NCBI GenBank assembly: GCA_009694245.1
Contig: SHVO01000011.1
Coordinates: forward strand, 1-38,365
Reading direction: 5' to 3'
Source: Rhodospirillaceae bacterium
GTDB lineage: Bacteria; Pseudomonadota; Alphaproteobacteria; Rhodospirillales; Rhodospirillaceae
Length of the DNA: 38,365 bases
Shown: positions 1 to 8,861 of the stretch, in pieces
Position numbering within the stretch: position 1 is the stretch's first letter
How the letters are laid out: each line of letters starts with the position of its first letter
Notes under the pieces: model-generated
Databases searched by the model: none
What the model saw: the letters and a program-made list of their open reading frames with translations, nothing else
What the model was told of the DNA's origin: nothing
Program-made: the position numbers and the translations under genes

Positions 1-508
1 AAAACCGGATGCAGCTGGGCAGCGATGTCGAGGGCACCGCGCGGCAGATGACCGGGCGATGCAAATATTCGGAACAAGCATGGTCTTCCAGAATCGGGCA
101 GATCACCCGATCGATCTCGCGCTGGAGCTGCGCCATGGCTTTGGAGCGATCGGCGGCTTCGCGAATGCGCGCCGTAACGCTGCCTTTGCCGCGCAGCGCC
201 CGCGCGAGGAGGAAAATTTCCGGCAGCGACGTGCTGACATAGGTCGTGCAGCAATGCGAACAGCCTTTGGCGCAGGCGACAGGTTGGGTGACATGCTTGC
301 TGAGGCCGGCATCGGCGAGGTCCTCGATGAAGGCGGCGGCGCGGCTGGCGCGGTCCTTGACAGCGGTATCGAGCAACATCAGCGCCATATGCCGGGTGTT
401 GGCCTGCACGGCGCGGGCGTTGTTGCTGGTGAGTTCGAAGACCTGGCCGACAATGGCCTGGTCGTCCTTCAAAAGCTGCCGGCGGATCGAGGCATCCAGA
501 CGTTCCAT
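1..508 (-). CDS. YkgJ-family cysteine-cluster protein, C-terminus cut by window edge
   Basis: The reverse strand is open from an ATG at 508 to the window edge (169 codons, no stop), so the C-terminus lies outside. The start is preceded by TAAGGA seven to eight bases upstream. The product has the YkgJ (zinc/iron-chelating) pattern: CxxxCxxCC at residues 79-87, then Cys137, Cys145, Cys155 and Cys166, with an RPVICRAV segment. These eight cysteines fall at the same residue numbers in the neighbouring gene at 676-1473, and segments such as QANTRH and ASRAAAF are shared, so the two are tandem paralogues. The family is thought to bind a metal or Fe-S centre; the molecular role is not established. 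No signal peptide or membrane segment is visible, so it is probably cytosolic. The REP-like inverted repeat lies just upstream. Confidence 0.85.
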   Translation of the reverse strand, partial: MERLDASIRRQLLKDDQAIVGQVFELTSNNARAVQANTRHMALMLLDTAVKDRASRAAAFIEDLADAGLSKHVTQPVACAKGCSHCCTTYVSTSLPEIFLLARALRGKGSVTARIREAADRSKAMAQLQREIDRVICPILEDHACSEYLHRPVICRAVPSTSLPSCIRF

Positions 509-560
509 GCGGCGTTCCTTAGAGCGGAATGACTTTAGATTGAAGCGGTGGTGATGATAA

Positions 561-638
561 TTGGGGTCGGAGTAAAAATCCGCGCACCGACGTTGGCGAG
601 CTGGACGAGCCGCGAGCGGAATTTTACTCCGACCCCAA
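561..638. repeat. REP-like inverted repeat (GGGGTCGGAGTAAAA core)
   Basis: Two 23-base arms at 561-583 and 616-638 are reverse complements with one mismatch and enclose a 32-base spacer. Each arm carries TTGGGGTCGGAGTAAAA at its outer end. Very similar GGGGTCxGAGTAAAAT palindromes are, from memory, typical of REP elements mobilised by REP-associated tyrosine transposases (RAYT); no transposase gene lies within the window. The element sits in the 167-base gap between two tandem minus-strand genes and could also act as a transcription terminator for the gene at 676-1473. I saw no second copy in this window. Confidence 0.7.
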
Positions 639-675
639 CTATTCGACAAATGATTAGAGCTGAAATCATCCGGCG

Positions 676-1473
676 CTACAGCGTCGGGCCGACGTTCTCG
701 ACCAGCGCATCCATCATAGCGGAAAGTCCGCCGCGGCGCAGATCGGCGGTATCCACCGGCACCTCGGCGAACAGCGGCGCGCCCGCAAGCCAGCGCTCCT
801 CGGCGTCGGCGTGATTCAAGGCGACGGCCAAGGCCTGGTTCATCTCATAATGGACATGGGAAAAGCCGCCGAGCTTTAGGGCCGCCTGCATCATCACCAC
901 CACGTAGGCGCGGATATCGACCGTGCCGCCGGCGAACGGCACCATCTCGCCGCTGTTCCGCTCGAAAATCCTGAGGCAGGCATCGAGCGACGTGGACAGC
1001 ACGGCGCGGCAGACCAGCGGCCGCGGCGCGTATTCCGAGCAAACCTTCGCCTCAAGGATCGGGCAGACCACCCGGGTCTTCTCCCGCTGGTCCTGGGCAA
1101 TGAGTTTGGACTCATCGGCGGCGGCATTGACGCGCGCGGTTTTCTCCGCCTGGCCGCGAACCGCATGGGCTAGATGGAGAATTTCCGGGATGGTCACGCT
1201 GACATAGGTTTTGCAGCAATAATAGCAGCCCTTGGCGCAGGCCACCGGTCCTTGGGTCTTCTTGGCGAGCGTGCCGTCCAGGAGCTTGGCGGCGAAGGCC
1301 GCCGCGCGGCTCGCGCGGCGCTTGATGTGGCTATCACGCAGCATCAAAGCGATATGGCGGGTATTGGCCTGAACGCCGCGGAGATTGCTGTCCATCTCGA
1401 AGGGCCTGCCGATCCAGGCCTGATCTTCCTTCAAGAGCAGCCGGCGTTTGCCGCGATCGAGGCGCTCCTGCAT
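676..1473 (-). CDS. YkgJ-family cysteine-cluster protein (complete paralogue)
   Basis: A 265-residue protein of the YkgJ zinc/iron-chelating type. The metal-binding pattern is CxxxCxxCC at residues 79-87 followed by Cys137, Cys145, Cys155 and Cys166. The reading frame extends upstream to 1560, but the ATG at 1473 is preferred because it has GAAGGA seven to eight bases upstream and because the N-terminus (MQERLD) then matches that of the downstream paralogue (MERLD). The C-terminal ~90 residues have no motif I can name. Both copies are read in the same direction, which points to a local duplication followed by divergence. Biochemical function is unknown; the cysteine set suggests an Fe-S or zinc site. 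No export signal is seen. Confidence 0.85.
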   Translation of the reverse strand: MQERLDRGKRRLLLKEDQAWIGRPFEMDSNLRGVQANTRHIALMLRDSHIKRRASRAAAFAAKLLDGTLAKKTQGPVACAKGCYYCCKTYVSVTIPEILHLAHAVRGQAEKTARVNAAADESKLIAQDQREKTRVVCPILEAKVCSEYAPRPLVCRAVLSTSLDACLRIFERNSGEMVPFAGGTVDIRAYVVVMMQAALKLGGFSHVHYEMNQALAVALNHADAEERWLAGAPLFAEVPVDTADLRRGGLSAMMDALVENVGPTL

Positions 1474-1598
1474 CGCTTGTCCTTCGGGCGAAAGAAGCAA
1501 AGCTACTGCTTGCAGAGGGAGCGGGCAACGCTCCGGCCCCTCACCCTTTTGGCCCCTCAACCTTGATCTTATCGACAGGATAAGGCACGACCACGGCC

Positions 1599-2369
1599 AT
1601 GCCCAATCCCGCCGCGTGCGCCGTTACCGCCGAAGAGATCCTCGCCCGTGTGCTTTACCGTGACGGCCTCATCCTGGTCATCGACAAGCCCGCCGGCATC
1701 CCGGTCCATGCCGGCTTCGGTGGCGGTCCCAATTTGCAAGAGGCCTTCGTCCATTTGACCTTCGGATTGCCGCGCCCGCCGGCGCTCGGGCATCGGCTTG
1801 ACCGCGACACCTCCGGCTGCCTGGTGCTCGGCCGCCATACCAAGGCGCTGCGCGACCTTGGCAAGCTGTTCGCCGACGGCGATGTGCGCAAGACCTATTG
1901 GGCGGTGGTCGAGGGCGTTCCGAAAATCTCCGAAGGCCGGGTCAAAGTGGCCTTGAGCAAAGTCGGCGCCGGTCCCGGCTGGATGATGAAAGCCGATCCC
2001 GCCGGCCTGCCGGCCGTGACCGACTATAAGGTGCGCGGGGTTGCCGAGACGCCGCGCGGGCCACGCGCTTGGCTCGAACTTCACCCCCACACCGGCCGCA
2101 CCCATCAAATCCGCGTGCACTGCGCCGAATTGGGCTGCCCGGTGGTCGGCGACAAGGTCTATGGCGGCATGCTGCCCGCCGGGTCGCAGGGCGATCCGCT
2201 GATGCTGCACGCCCGCGCGATTGCGCTTCCGTTGTATCCGAAGCGCGATCCCATCCGCGTGCGCGCGCCGGTGCCCGAACACATGCGCGCCGATCTCGCC
2301 GCCTGCGGCTACACCGGCGACAAGAGCGGCGATAAAAATCTTGAGAGCGAGTCCACGAAATTAGCTTAA
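1599..2369 (+). CDS. RluA-family 23S rRNA/tRNA pseudouridine synthase
   Basis: A 256-residue RluA-type pseudouridine synthase, which isomerises specific uridines in rRNA or tRNA. The catalytic signature HRLDRDTSG is present near residues 67-75, with the Asp of the RLD triplet as expected nucleophile. The usual opening element for this fold (VIDKPAGIPVH) is at about residues 27-37, and a late motif THQIRVH is at about 168-174. There is no N-terminal S4 RNA-binding domain, so it resembles the short RluA-like enzymes rather than RluC/RluD; the exact target cannot be told from sequence. The gene is divergent from the YkgJ gene and its 3' end overlaps the convergent cinA-like gene by 9 bases, so both stop codons lie inside the other gene. 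Confidence 0.9.
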   Translation: MPNPAACAVTAEEILARVLYRDGLILVIDKPAGIPVHAGFGGGPNLQEAFVHLTFGLPRPPALGHRLDRDTSGCLVLGRHTKALRDLGKLFADGDVRKTYWAVVEGVPKISEGRVKVALSKVGAGPGWMMKADPAGLPAVTDYKVRGVAETPRGPRAWLELHPHTGRTHQIRVHCAELGCPVVGDKVYGGMLPAGSQGDPLMLHARAIALPLYPKRDPIRVRAPVPEHMRADLAACGYTGDKSGDKNLESESTKLA

Positions 2370-3116
2370 TTCGCCGATCACCGGCATAGCGCCCTTGGCG
2401 CGCATCATCTCGGCGACCTCGTTCAAGGCGGCGGCGATCGCCGCCTGGTCGGTCGAACGCGCGACAATGCTTGTCCCGAGCACGCCAGCCCGCATGAACG
2501 GGTAGCTGCCGATGCTGGCTTGCGGATACTTATCCTGGATGGCCGATAATTCCTGGGCGATGTCGCCTTCGCGCACCGTCGCATCCACCGAATTTGAATA
2601 CACCGGATCGCCGCGCGTGAGCAAAGGGGCCGCGGCCTCGAACATGGCGCGCGCGATGCTCGGCACACCGGCCATGATAAAGACGTTTTCGATGCGATAA
2701 CCGGGCGCGGCGGTCACGCGGTTATCGATCAGCTCCACGCCGGGTCCGTCGGGAACTTCGGCCATCTTCAGCCGCGCCTCGTTGGCCTGGTGGCCGTAGT
2801 AGGCGACCAGGCGACGCACCGCTTCGGGATGACGGACGACCTTGCGCCCGAAGGCGCTCGCCACGCAAGCCGTGGTGATGTCGTCGTGGGTGGGGCCGAT
2901 GCCGCCGGTGGTAAAGACGTATGTATAGCGCGCGCGGACCGCGTTGAGCGTCTCGACAATTACCGCGGCAACATCGGGAACGATGCGCGCCTCCTTGAGG
3001 GTGATGCCCATGGCCGCGAGCCGCTGGCCGAGGTAGTGCAAGTTGGAATCCTGCGTGCGGCCCGAAAGAATTTCGTCGCCGATTATCAATAGGCATGCGG
3101 TGGGGACGGCGCTCAT
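2361..3116 (-). CDS. CinA-like molybdopterin-binding domain protein
   Basis: A 251-residue single-domain protein of the MoaB/MogA/CinA N-terminal type. It begins with the characteristic IIGDEILSG strand-loop and contains TTGGIGPTHDD at about residues 69-79, the anion-binding loop of this fold. The C-terminal nicotinamide-nucleotide amidase domain of full-length CinA is absent. Such stand-alone proteins are usually annotated competence/damage-inducible protein A; related CinA domains have ADP-ribose or NMN-linked pyrophosphatase activity, but whether this one does is unknown. The start lies 18 bases after the mutT stop, so it is probably the third gene of an argJ-mutT-cinA transcript. Confidence 0.85.
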   Translation of the reverse strand: MSAVPTACLLIIGDEILSGRTQDSNLHYLGQRLAAMGITLKEARIVPDVAAVIVETLNAVRARYTYVFTTGGIGPTHDDITTACVASAFGRKVVRHPEAVRRLVAYYGHQANEARLKMAEVPDGPGVELIDNRVTAAPGYRIENVFIMAGVPSIARAMFEAAAPLLTRGDPVYSNSVDATVREGDIAQELSAIQDKYPQASIGSYPFMRAGVLGTSIVARSTDQAAIAAALNEVAEMMRAKGAMPVIGELS

Positions 3117-3134
3117 GCCCGACAGTTTCGCGGT

Positions 3135-3614
3135 CTAGAGCAGGTCCTGCAAGACCGGAATTAAGGGCTCGTCGGCGGGCGGCATGGGATAGTTACGTAA
3201 ATGCTCGGCGCGCACCCAGGCGACCTTCTGGCCCTCTTGGGGCGTCACTTTGCCCCGCCACTGGCGGCAGACATAGAGCGGCATCAAGAGGTGAAAGCTC
3301 TCATATGAATGGGAAACGAAGCTGAGCGGCGCCAGGCAACTCGCGCGGATGTCGACGCCCAGTTCCTCGTAGAGCTCGCGGATCAACGCGGCCTCGGGGG
3401 TTTCGCCGTCCTCGACTTTGCCGCCGGGGAATTCCCAAAGGCCCCCCAAATGTTTCCCCGCCGGACGCTGGGCCAGCAGAATGCGGCCGTCGGCATCGAG
3501 CAGCGCCACGGCGACAACGGTAATGACGGGGAGTCCCGCGCGCGGTTCGGGGACAGCCGGATTGAAGCAACCGTCCTCGCCGTCGGCCGGTTGTCCCGAA
3601 CTAGGTGCGGCCAT
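3135..3614 (-). CDS. mutT: MutT-like Nudix (d)NTP pyrophosphohydrolase
   Basis: A 159-residue Nudix hydrolase of the MutT (8-oxo-dGTP diphosphatase) type, which would cleanse the nucleotide pool of oxidised dGTP. The Nudix box is complete: GGKVEDGETPEAA followed by LIRELYEELGV, with the REUxEExGU glutamates present, at about residues 64-87. The segment before it (LLAQRPAGKHLGGLWEFPGG) is typical of MutT. The frame also opens at 3674 inside argJ, but the ATG at 3614 falls two bases after the argJ stop, which favours coupled translation from that start. An argJ-mutT pair is a recurrent alphaproteobacterial arrangement. A related substrate such as another modified dNTP cannot be excluded. Confidence 0.9.
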   Translation of the reverse strand: MAAPSSGQPADGEDGCFNPAVPEPRAGLPVITVVAVALLDADGRILLAQRPAGKHLGGLWEFPGGKVEDGETPEAALIRELYEELGVDIRASCLAPLSFVSHSYESFHLLMPLYVCRQWRGKVTPQEGQKVAWVRAEHLRNYPMPPADEPLIPVLQDLL

Positions 3615-3616
3615 AT

Positions 3617-4849
3617 TTACGTTCTGTATGAACCATTGATATCGATGTAACCATGAGTGAGGTCGCAGGTCCAAACGGTCGCCGCACCTCGGCCGATGCC
3701 GACATCGACTTCGATGATGATCTCGCGCCCCTTCATGTGGGCAGTCACCGGCTCCTCATCGTAGTCCGGCACGGCCTCGCCGGCGCGGGCGACAATGATT
3801 CCGCCGATGGTAATCGCCAGCCGGTCGCGGTTGGCTTTTTCGCCGGCCTTGCCCACGGCCATGACGATGCGGCCCCAGTTGGCGTCTTCGCCGGCGATGG
3901 CGGTCTTGACCAAGGGTGAATTGGCGATCGACATGGCGATGCGCCGTGCGGCCAAATCATTGTCGGCGCCGGTGAGGCGGATTTCGACGAACTTGGTCGC
4001 ACCTTCGCCGTCGCGCGCCACCTGTTTGGCCAAGTCGATCAGAAGCTCATCCAGCTTGGCTCTGAACATCGTGAGACGCGGATCGACCGCGCTCGATACA
4101 AACCTGTGTTTGGCTTGGCCGGTCGCGAACATCAGCAGCGTATCGGAGGTCGAGGTGTCACCGTCGACGGTCACGCAGTTAAAGCTCTTGGCCGCGCCCG
4201 CCGCAATCAGAGTCTGCACGGCAGGGGCTTCCAGCGCGGCGTCGGTGAAGACGTAGGCCAGCAATGTCGCCATGTCCGGGGCGATCATGCCCGAGCCTTT
4301 GCAGATGCCGTTGATGGTGACACTCACGCCGTCGATGGTTGTGCTGCGCGTCGCGGCCTTGGCGAAGGTGTCGGTGGTCATGATCGCCTTTGCCGCGTCC
4401 GTCCAGGCATCCTCCTTCAAAGCGGCCTGGGCCTTGGGCAAGGCCGCGACGATCTTGTCGCTTGGCAGCGGCACGCCGATTGTGCCGGTGGATGAAACAA
4501 AGACTTCGTTGCGTTTGCAGCCGAAAGCCCGGACCGCTCCGCCGACGGTGGCTTCAACGGTCGTGATGCCCTTTTGTCCGGTAAATGCGTTGGCGTTGCC
4601 GGCGTTCACGACCAAGACGCGCGCCTTGCCGCCCTTGAGGTTGGCCCGGCACAGATCCACGGGCGCCGCCGCCGTCAGCGACTTGGTGAGTACGCCCCCG
4701 ACCGCCGTGCCCGGCGCGAATTCCGCAACCAGAAGATCGATGCGGTCCGGATAGCGTATGCCGCAAGCGTGGCTGGCCAGCCGCACGCCCTTGATCGGCG
4801 GCAGCTCGGGCAGCGAGGGCGGAGCTAAGGGCGAAATCGGCAGCGCCAT
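3617..4849 (-). CDS. argJ: ArgJ bifunctional ornithine acetyltransferase / N-acetylglutamate synthase
   Basis: A 410-residue ArgJ, the usual family length. It transfers the acetyl group from N-acetylornithine to glutamate (the cyclic arginine pathway) and may also use acetyl-CoA. ArgJ is made as a precursor that cleaves itself before a conserved threonine, here Thr195 in the segment GMIAPDMATLLAY; this Thr then becomes the nucleophile of the beta chain. The oxyanion-hole region SSTGTIGVPLP lies at about residues 119-129 and TVDGDTSTSDT is in the beta chain. It is the first gene of the argJ-mutT-cinA-like minus-strand group and is divergent from secA across a 315-base gap. Confidence 0.97.
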   Translation of the reverse strand: MALPISPLAPPSLPELPPIKGVRLASHACGIRYPDRIDLLVAEFAPGTAVGGVLTKSLTAAAPVDLCRANLKGGKARVLVVNAGNANAFTGQKGITTVEATVGGAVRAFGCKRNEVFVSSTGTIGVPLPSDKIVAALPKAQAALKEDAWTDAAKAIMTTDTFAKAATRSTTIDGVSVTINGICKGSGMIAPDMATLLAYVFTDAALEAPAVQTLIAAGAAKSFNCVTVDGDTSTSDTLLMFATGQAKHRFVSSAVDPRLTMFRAKLDELLIDLAKQVARDGEGATKFVEIRLTGADNDLAARRIAMSIANSPLVKTAIAGEDANWGRIVMAVGKAGEKANRDRLAITIGGIIVARAGEAVPDYDEEPVTAHMKGREIIIEVDVGIGRGAATVWTCDLTHGYIDINGSYRT

Positions 4850-5164
4850 GGCGGGCTCTGGTCTCTGGGTGACGAGTAAAAAGGGCGCGCTTCAATGACA
4901 TAAGCGCTTCCCAGGGACAAGCGCCTGACCGTGCCCGCCGGTCTTGGCCTTCACGTCATTTTCGGCCCATAAAGCCTCAAAATATCAAGGAAATCCGCGG
5001 AATCTTTCCGGCCCATCGTTGACTTCGGGGCACCCAGCTTCTATCTCTCTCGCAACCACAGCTGAATTCGCGTTCCGTTCTTTGTTCGGCCAGTCTTAGG
5101 ATCAGTCTTCGGCCATCGGGGGGCAGGCTGCGGCCTGTCCCATTTCCCCGTTCTTGAGGTAGCT
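4850..5164. other. argJ/secA divergent intergenic region
   Basis: This 315-base gap has no credible gene; the minus-strand open frame reaching in from 5487 is a shadow of secA. It must hold the outward promoters of argJ and secA. A candidate secA promoter is listed at 5019-5047. Closer to secA a small GC-rich inverted repeat (GGCAGG-N6-CCTGTC, about 5125-5142) is seen. The parvulin-type peptidyl-prolyl isomerase gene that often sits between secA and argJ in alphaproteobacteria is not present here. Confidence 0.6.
5019..5047 (+). promoter_or_regulatory. candidate sigma-70-type promoter for secA
   Basis: TTGACT at 5019-5024 and TATCTC at 5042-5047 are separated by 17 bases, giving a recognisable -35/-10 pair about 115 bases upstream of the secA start. 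The -10 element is imperfect and no transcript data are available. Confidence 0.35.
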
Positions 5165-7882
5165 ATGCTCGGCGCTCTCGCCAAACGCATTTTTGGGTCG
5201 CGCAACGACCGCTTGATCAAGTCGCTGCTGCCCGCGGTCGAGGCGATCAACGCCAAGGAAGCCGAAGTCGCGACTCTCGACGACGAGGGCGTTCGCGCCC
5301 GCACGGCCTGGCTCAAGGGCCGCCTAGAAGCCGGCGAGACTCTGGACGACATCTTGGCGGATGCCTTCGCCACGGTTCGCGAGGCCGCCAAGCGCACGCT
5401 CAAGCAGCGCCACTTCGACACCCAGCTCATGGGCGGCATGGTCTTGCATCGCGGCATGATTTCGGAAATGGGCACCGGCGAGGGCAAGACGCTGGTGGCG
5501 ACCCTTCCGGTCTACCTCAACGCGTTGTCGGGCAAGGGCGTTCACGTCGTCACCGTCAACGACTACCTGGCCGGCCGTGACGCCGAGTGGATGGGACAGA
5601 TTTACCGCTTCCTCGGCCTCACCGTCGGTTGCATCCAGCATCACTTGTCCGACGCCGATCGCCGCGCCGCCTACGCCTGTGACGTCACCTACGGCACCAA
5701 CAACGAGCTTGGCTTCGACTATCTGCGCGACAACATGAAATACACGATGGAAGACATGGCCCATCGCGATTTCAACTACGCAATTGTCGACGAAGTTGAC
5801 TCTATCCTGATCGACGAAGCGCGTACGCCGCTGATCATCTCGGGTCCCTCCCAGGACCGCACCGATCTTTACGATCGGGTCGACAAGGTCGTCCCGCACT
5901 TGCAACCCGAACATTTCGAGAAGGACGAGAAGCAGCGCTCGATCACTTTCACCGAGGCCGGCACCGAGTTCGCCGAGCAGGCCTTGAAGGACATGGGTAT
6001 CCTCACCGAAGGCGCGCTTTACGATCTTCACAACATGTCGCTCGTCCATCACTTGAATCAGGCGTTGCGCGCCCACAACATGTACAAGCGCGACGTCGAT
6101 TACCTGGTCAAGGAAGGCAAGGTCCATCTGATCGACGAGTTCACCGGCCGCATCATGGAAGGCCGCCGGTTGTCCGAAGGATTGCACCAGGCCATCGAGG
6201 CCAAGGAAGGCGTCGACGTTCAGAACGAGAACCAGACGCTGGCCACGATCACTTTTCAAAATTACTTCCGCATGTACCCGAAGCTTGCCGGCATGACCGG
6301 CACGGCCATGACCGAAGCCGAGGAATTCGGCCAGATTTACGGCTTGGAGGTCGTGGACGTGCCGCCGAACATGCCGCGCGTTCGCATCGACGGGCATGAT
6401 GAAGTCTACCGCTCGGCCGAGGAAAAATATTCCGCCATCATCGATTTGATCGAGGATTGCCACACCCGCCAGCAGCCGGTTTTGGTCGGCACGATCTCGA
6501 TCGAAAAATCCGAAACCCTGGCGGCCCTTCTGCGAAAGAATAAGAAGATCACCCCGCAAGTGCTGAACGCTAAGTATCACGAGCAGGAAGCCTTCATCAT
6601 CGCCCAAGCCGGCGTGCCCGGCGCCGTGACCATCGCGACTAATATGGCCGGCCGCGGCACCGACATTCAACTCGGCGGCAACTCTGAAGCGCGGATCATG
6701 GCCGACGAAAAAACCAAGGGCAGCGCGTTGTCCGACGAGGAGAAGGCCGCCATCAGGCGCGATGTCGAGGAGAAGAAGCAGATTGCCCTGCAGGCCGGCG
6801 GCCTCTACGTCGTCGGTACCGAACGCCACGAAAGCCGGCGCATCGACAATCAGCTGCGCGGCCGCTCGGGCCGACAAGGCGATCCCGGCGCCTCCAAGTT
6901 CTTTCTGTCGTTACACGACGACTTGATGCGTATTTTCGGCTCCGACCGCATGGACTCGATGCTGCAGCGTCTGGGCCTCGAACAGGGCGAAGCCATCATT
7001 CATCCCTGGATCAACAAGGCCATCGAGAAAGCGCAGCAAAAGGTCGAGGCGCGCAACTTCGACATCCGCAAGAACCTGCTCCAGTTCGACGACGTCATGA
7101 ACGATCAACGCCGCGTGGTTTTCGAACAGCGGCGCGAGATGATGAGCAGCGAAGACCTGTCGGAAATGATCACCGACATGCGCCACCAGACGATTGACGA
7201 TCTGGTGTCGAAGTTCATCCCCCGGCGCGCCATGCACGAGCAATGGGATATCGCCGCGCTGCACGAAGAGACATTGCGCATCCTTAGTCTCGATCTGCCC
7301 TTGAAGGATTGGGCGGGGGAGGAAGGTATCGCCGACGAGGAAATGCGCGATCGTATTCGGGCTGCCTCCGATGCCAAGATGAACGAGAAGATCTCGGCCA
7401 TCGGGCCGGAACTCATGCGGCGGGTCGAGAAAAGCATCGTCCTCCAAATGATCGACCAGGGATGGCGCGACCATCTCGCGCAACTCGACATGCTCCGTCA
7501 CGGCGTCAACCTCAGAGCCTACGGACAGAAACAACCGTTGCTGGAGTACCAGCGCGAATCCTTCATTATGTTCACCGAACTGATGTCGGGCTTGCGCGAG
7601 CGCGTCTCCACTTTCCTTTCGCGCGTCGAGCTGCGCACCGAGCCGCCGCCGGAAGATCTTCGGCCGCCGGCGCCGCGCCTGCGCGCCGTCCACATGCAGC
7701 CGACCCCCCAGGTTGGTGATAGCGGTCGCGAGGCCATGCGGGTGCTGCCGCGCGTCGCGGCGGAGGAACGCAATCCCACCGATCCCGCGACCTGGGGCAA
7801 AGTCGCGCGCAACGAGGCCTGTCCCTGCGGGTCCGGAAAGAAGTTCAAGCATTGCCACGGCGCCGTGGAAGACGCGGCCTGA
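5165..7882 (+). CDS. secA: SecA preprotein translocase ATPase
   Basis: A 905-residue SecA, the motor that pushes preproteins through SecYEG at the inner membrane. The Walker A motif GTGEGKT is at residues 103-109, and the DEAD-type Walker B region ([16 protein letters not shown]) follows at about 210-225. The second nucleotide-binding domain carries [14 protein letters not shown] and the [11 protein letters not shown] arginine-finger region. The C-terminus ends in the zinc/SecB-binding motif [14 protein letters not shown], where the cysteines and His are all present. The start ATG follows TTGAGGT by a few bases. The stop is only 4 bases from that of the convergent ftsY, leaving no room for a separate terminator. 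Confidence 0.98.
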   Translation: MLGALAKRIFGSRNDRLIKSLLPAVEAINAKEAEVATLDDEGVRARTAWLKGRLEAGETLDDILADAFATVREAAKRTLKQRHFDTQLMGGMVLHRGMISEMGTGEGKTLVATLPVYLNALSGKGVHVVTVNDYLAGRDAEWMGQIYRFLGLTVGCIQHHLSDADRRAAYACDVTYGTNNELGFDYLRDNMKYTMEDMAHRDFNYAIVDEVDSILIDEARTPLIISGPSQDRTDLYDRVDKVVPHLQPEHFEKDEKQRSITFTEAGTEFAEQALKDMGILTEGALYDLHNMSLVHHLNQALRAHNMYKRDVDYLVKEGKVHLIDEFTGRIMEGRRLSEGLHQAIEAKEGVDVQNENQTLATITFQNYFRMYPKLAGMTGTAMTEAEEFGQIYGLEVVDVPPNMPRVRIDGHDEVYRSAEEKYSAIIDLIEDCHTRQQPVLVGTISIEKSETLAALLRKNKKITPQVLNAKYHEQEAFIIAQAGVPGAVTIATNMAGRGTDIQLGGNSEARIMADEKTKGSALSDEEKAAIRRDVEEKKQIALQAGGLYVVGTERHESRRIDNQLRGRSGRQGDPGASKFFLSLHDDLMRIFGSDRMDSMLQRLGLEQGEAIIHPWINKAIEKAQQKVEARNFDIRKNLLQFDDVMNDQRRVVFEQRREMMSSEDLSEMITDMRHQTIDDLVSKFIPRRAMHEQWDIAALHEETLRILSLDLPLKDWAGEEGIADEEMRDRIRAASDAKMNEKISAIGPELMRRVEKSIVLQMIDQGWRDHLAQLDMLRHGVNLRAYGQKQPLLEYQRESFIMFTELMSGLRERVSTFLSRVELRTEPPPEDLRPPAPRLRAVHMQPTPQVGDSGREAMRVLPRVAAEERNPTDPATWGKVARNEACPCGSGKKFKHCHGAVEDAA

Positions 7883-7886
7883 TGCC

Positions 7887-8861
7887 TTAACCTTCCGGAC
7901 TCAAGCCCATCAGGCTGCGGGCGAAGTTCTGCGAGGTAAAGGGACGCAAGTCGTCCGCACCTTCGCCGACCCCGATATAGTGCAGCGGCAACTTGAACTT
8001 CTCGGCCAGCGCCACGACCACGCCGCCCTTGGCGGTGCCGTCGAGCTTGGTCATGACCAAACCGGTCACGCCGACAAGACTCTTGAAAATCTCAACTTGG
8101 GAATGGGCGTTCTGCCCGACGGTGGCATCGAGCACGAGCAAGGTCGCGTGTGGCGCCCCGGGGTCGGCCTTGGCGATGGCGCGCGAGATTTTCTCCAATT
8201 CCGCCATCAGCGCGTCCTTATTCTGCAGGCGGCCGGCGGTATCCACTAGCAGCACATCGTCGCGGCGTTTGCGCGCTTCAAGCAAGGCTTCGAAGGCCAA
8301 GCCGGCGGCGTCGGCGCCGGGGCCTCCCGCGACAACCGCGCAGCCGGTGCGCTTGCCCCAGACCTTGAGCTGTTCGACGGCGGCCGCCCGAAAGGTATCG
8401 CCGGCAGCCAGTGTCACATTCAGACCCTCGCGGCGGAACTGGTGCGCGAGCTTGCCGATGGTCGTGGTCTTTCCGGCGCCGTTGACCCCGACCATGAGAA
8501 TCACAAAGGGCTTTCGTGCCGGATCCACCGCAAGCGGCCGAGCCATGGGCTCAAGGATTTTGGCTATGTCGGCGGCGAAGGCGGCGCGCACCTCCTCGGC
8601 GGAGATTTCCTTGCCGAAGCGCGTTTGCGCGAGCGCGGCCGTCAGCTTGCCGGCGGAGGCGATCCCGAGATCGGCGGTGATCAGCAAGTCCTCGAGTTCC
8701 GCCAGGGCCGCATCGTCCAATTTGCGCTTGGTGAAGATGTCGGAGATACCGCTGACCAGGCGCGACGACGATTTGCCGAGCCCCGACACCAGGCGGGAAA
8801 GCCAACCGCTCGACGGTGGCTGCTCCGGGCCGCCGGCCGATGTGCTGGTGGCGCCGGTCAT
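7887..8861 (-). CDS. ftsY: FtsY, signal recognition particle receptor GTPase
   Basis: A 324-residue FtsY, the membrane-associated receptor that docks the Ffh-4.5S RNA-ribosome complex at SecYEG. The SRP-GTPase G motifs are complete: P-loop GVNGAGKT at residues 125-132, DTFRAAA from 155, DTAGRL at 207-212 and TKLDGTAKGG near 272-281. The N-terminal acidic A domain of E. coli FtsY is essentially missing; only ~45 residues with two repeated SRLVSG segments precede the helical N domain, as is common in alphaproteobacteria. Its ATG overlaps the mtaB stop codon by one base (TAATG), so translation is probably coupled. The partner gene ffh is also in this window. Confidence 0.97.
   Translation of the reverse strand: MTGATSTSAGGPEQPPSSGWLSRLVSGLGKSSSRLVSGISDIFTKRKLDDAALAELEDLLITADLGIASAGKLTAALAQTRFGKEISAEEVRAAFAADIAKILEPMARPLAVDPARKPFVILMVGVNGAGKTTTIGKLAHQFRREGLNVTLAAGDTFRAAAVEQLKVWGKRTGCAVVAGGPGADAAGLAFEALLEARKRRDDVLLVDTAGRLQNKDALMAELEKISRAIAKADPGAPHATLLVLDATVGQNAHSQVEIFKSLVGVTGLVMTKLDGTAKGGVVVALAEKFKLPLHYIGVGEGADDLRPFTSQNFARSLMGLSPEG

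Noticed and set aside
5041-5164. possible structured RNA in the secA leader
   Set aside because: Only a short GC-rich inverted repeat is seen; nothing matches a known leader RNA such as secM-type or a riboswitch.
5324-6877. 517-codon open frame antisense to secA
   Set aside because: It is a mirror of a strongly biased GC-rich coding frame; its translation is rich in Gly/Val/Asp/Arg with no motif, while secA on the other strand is unmistakable.
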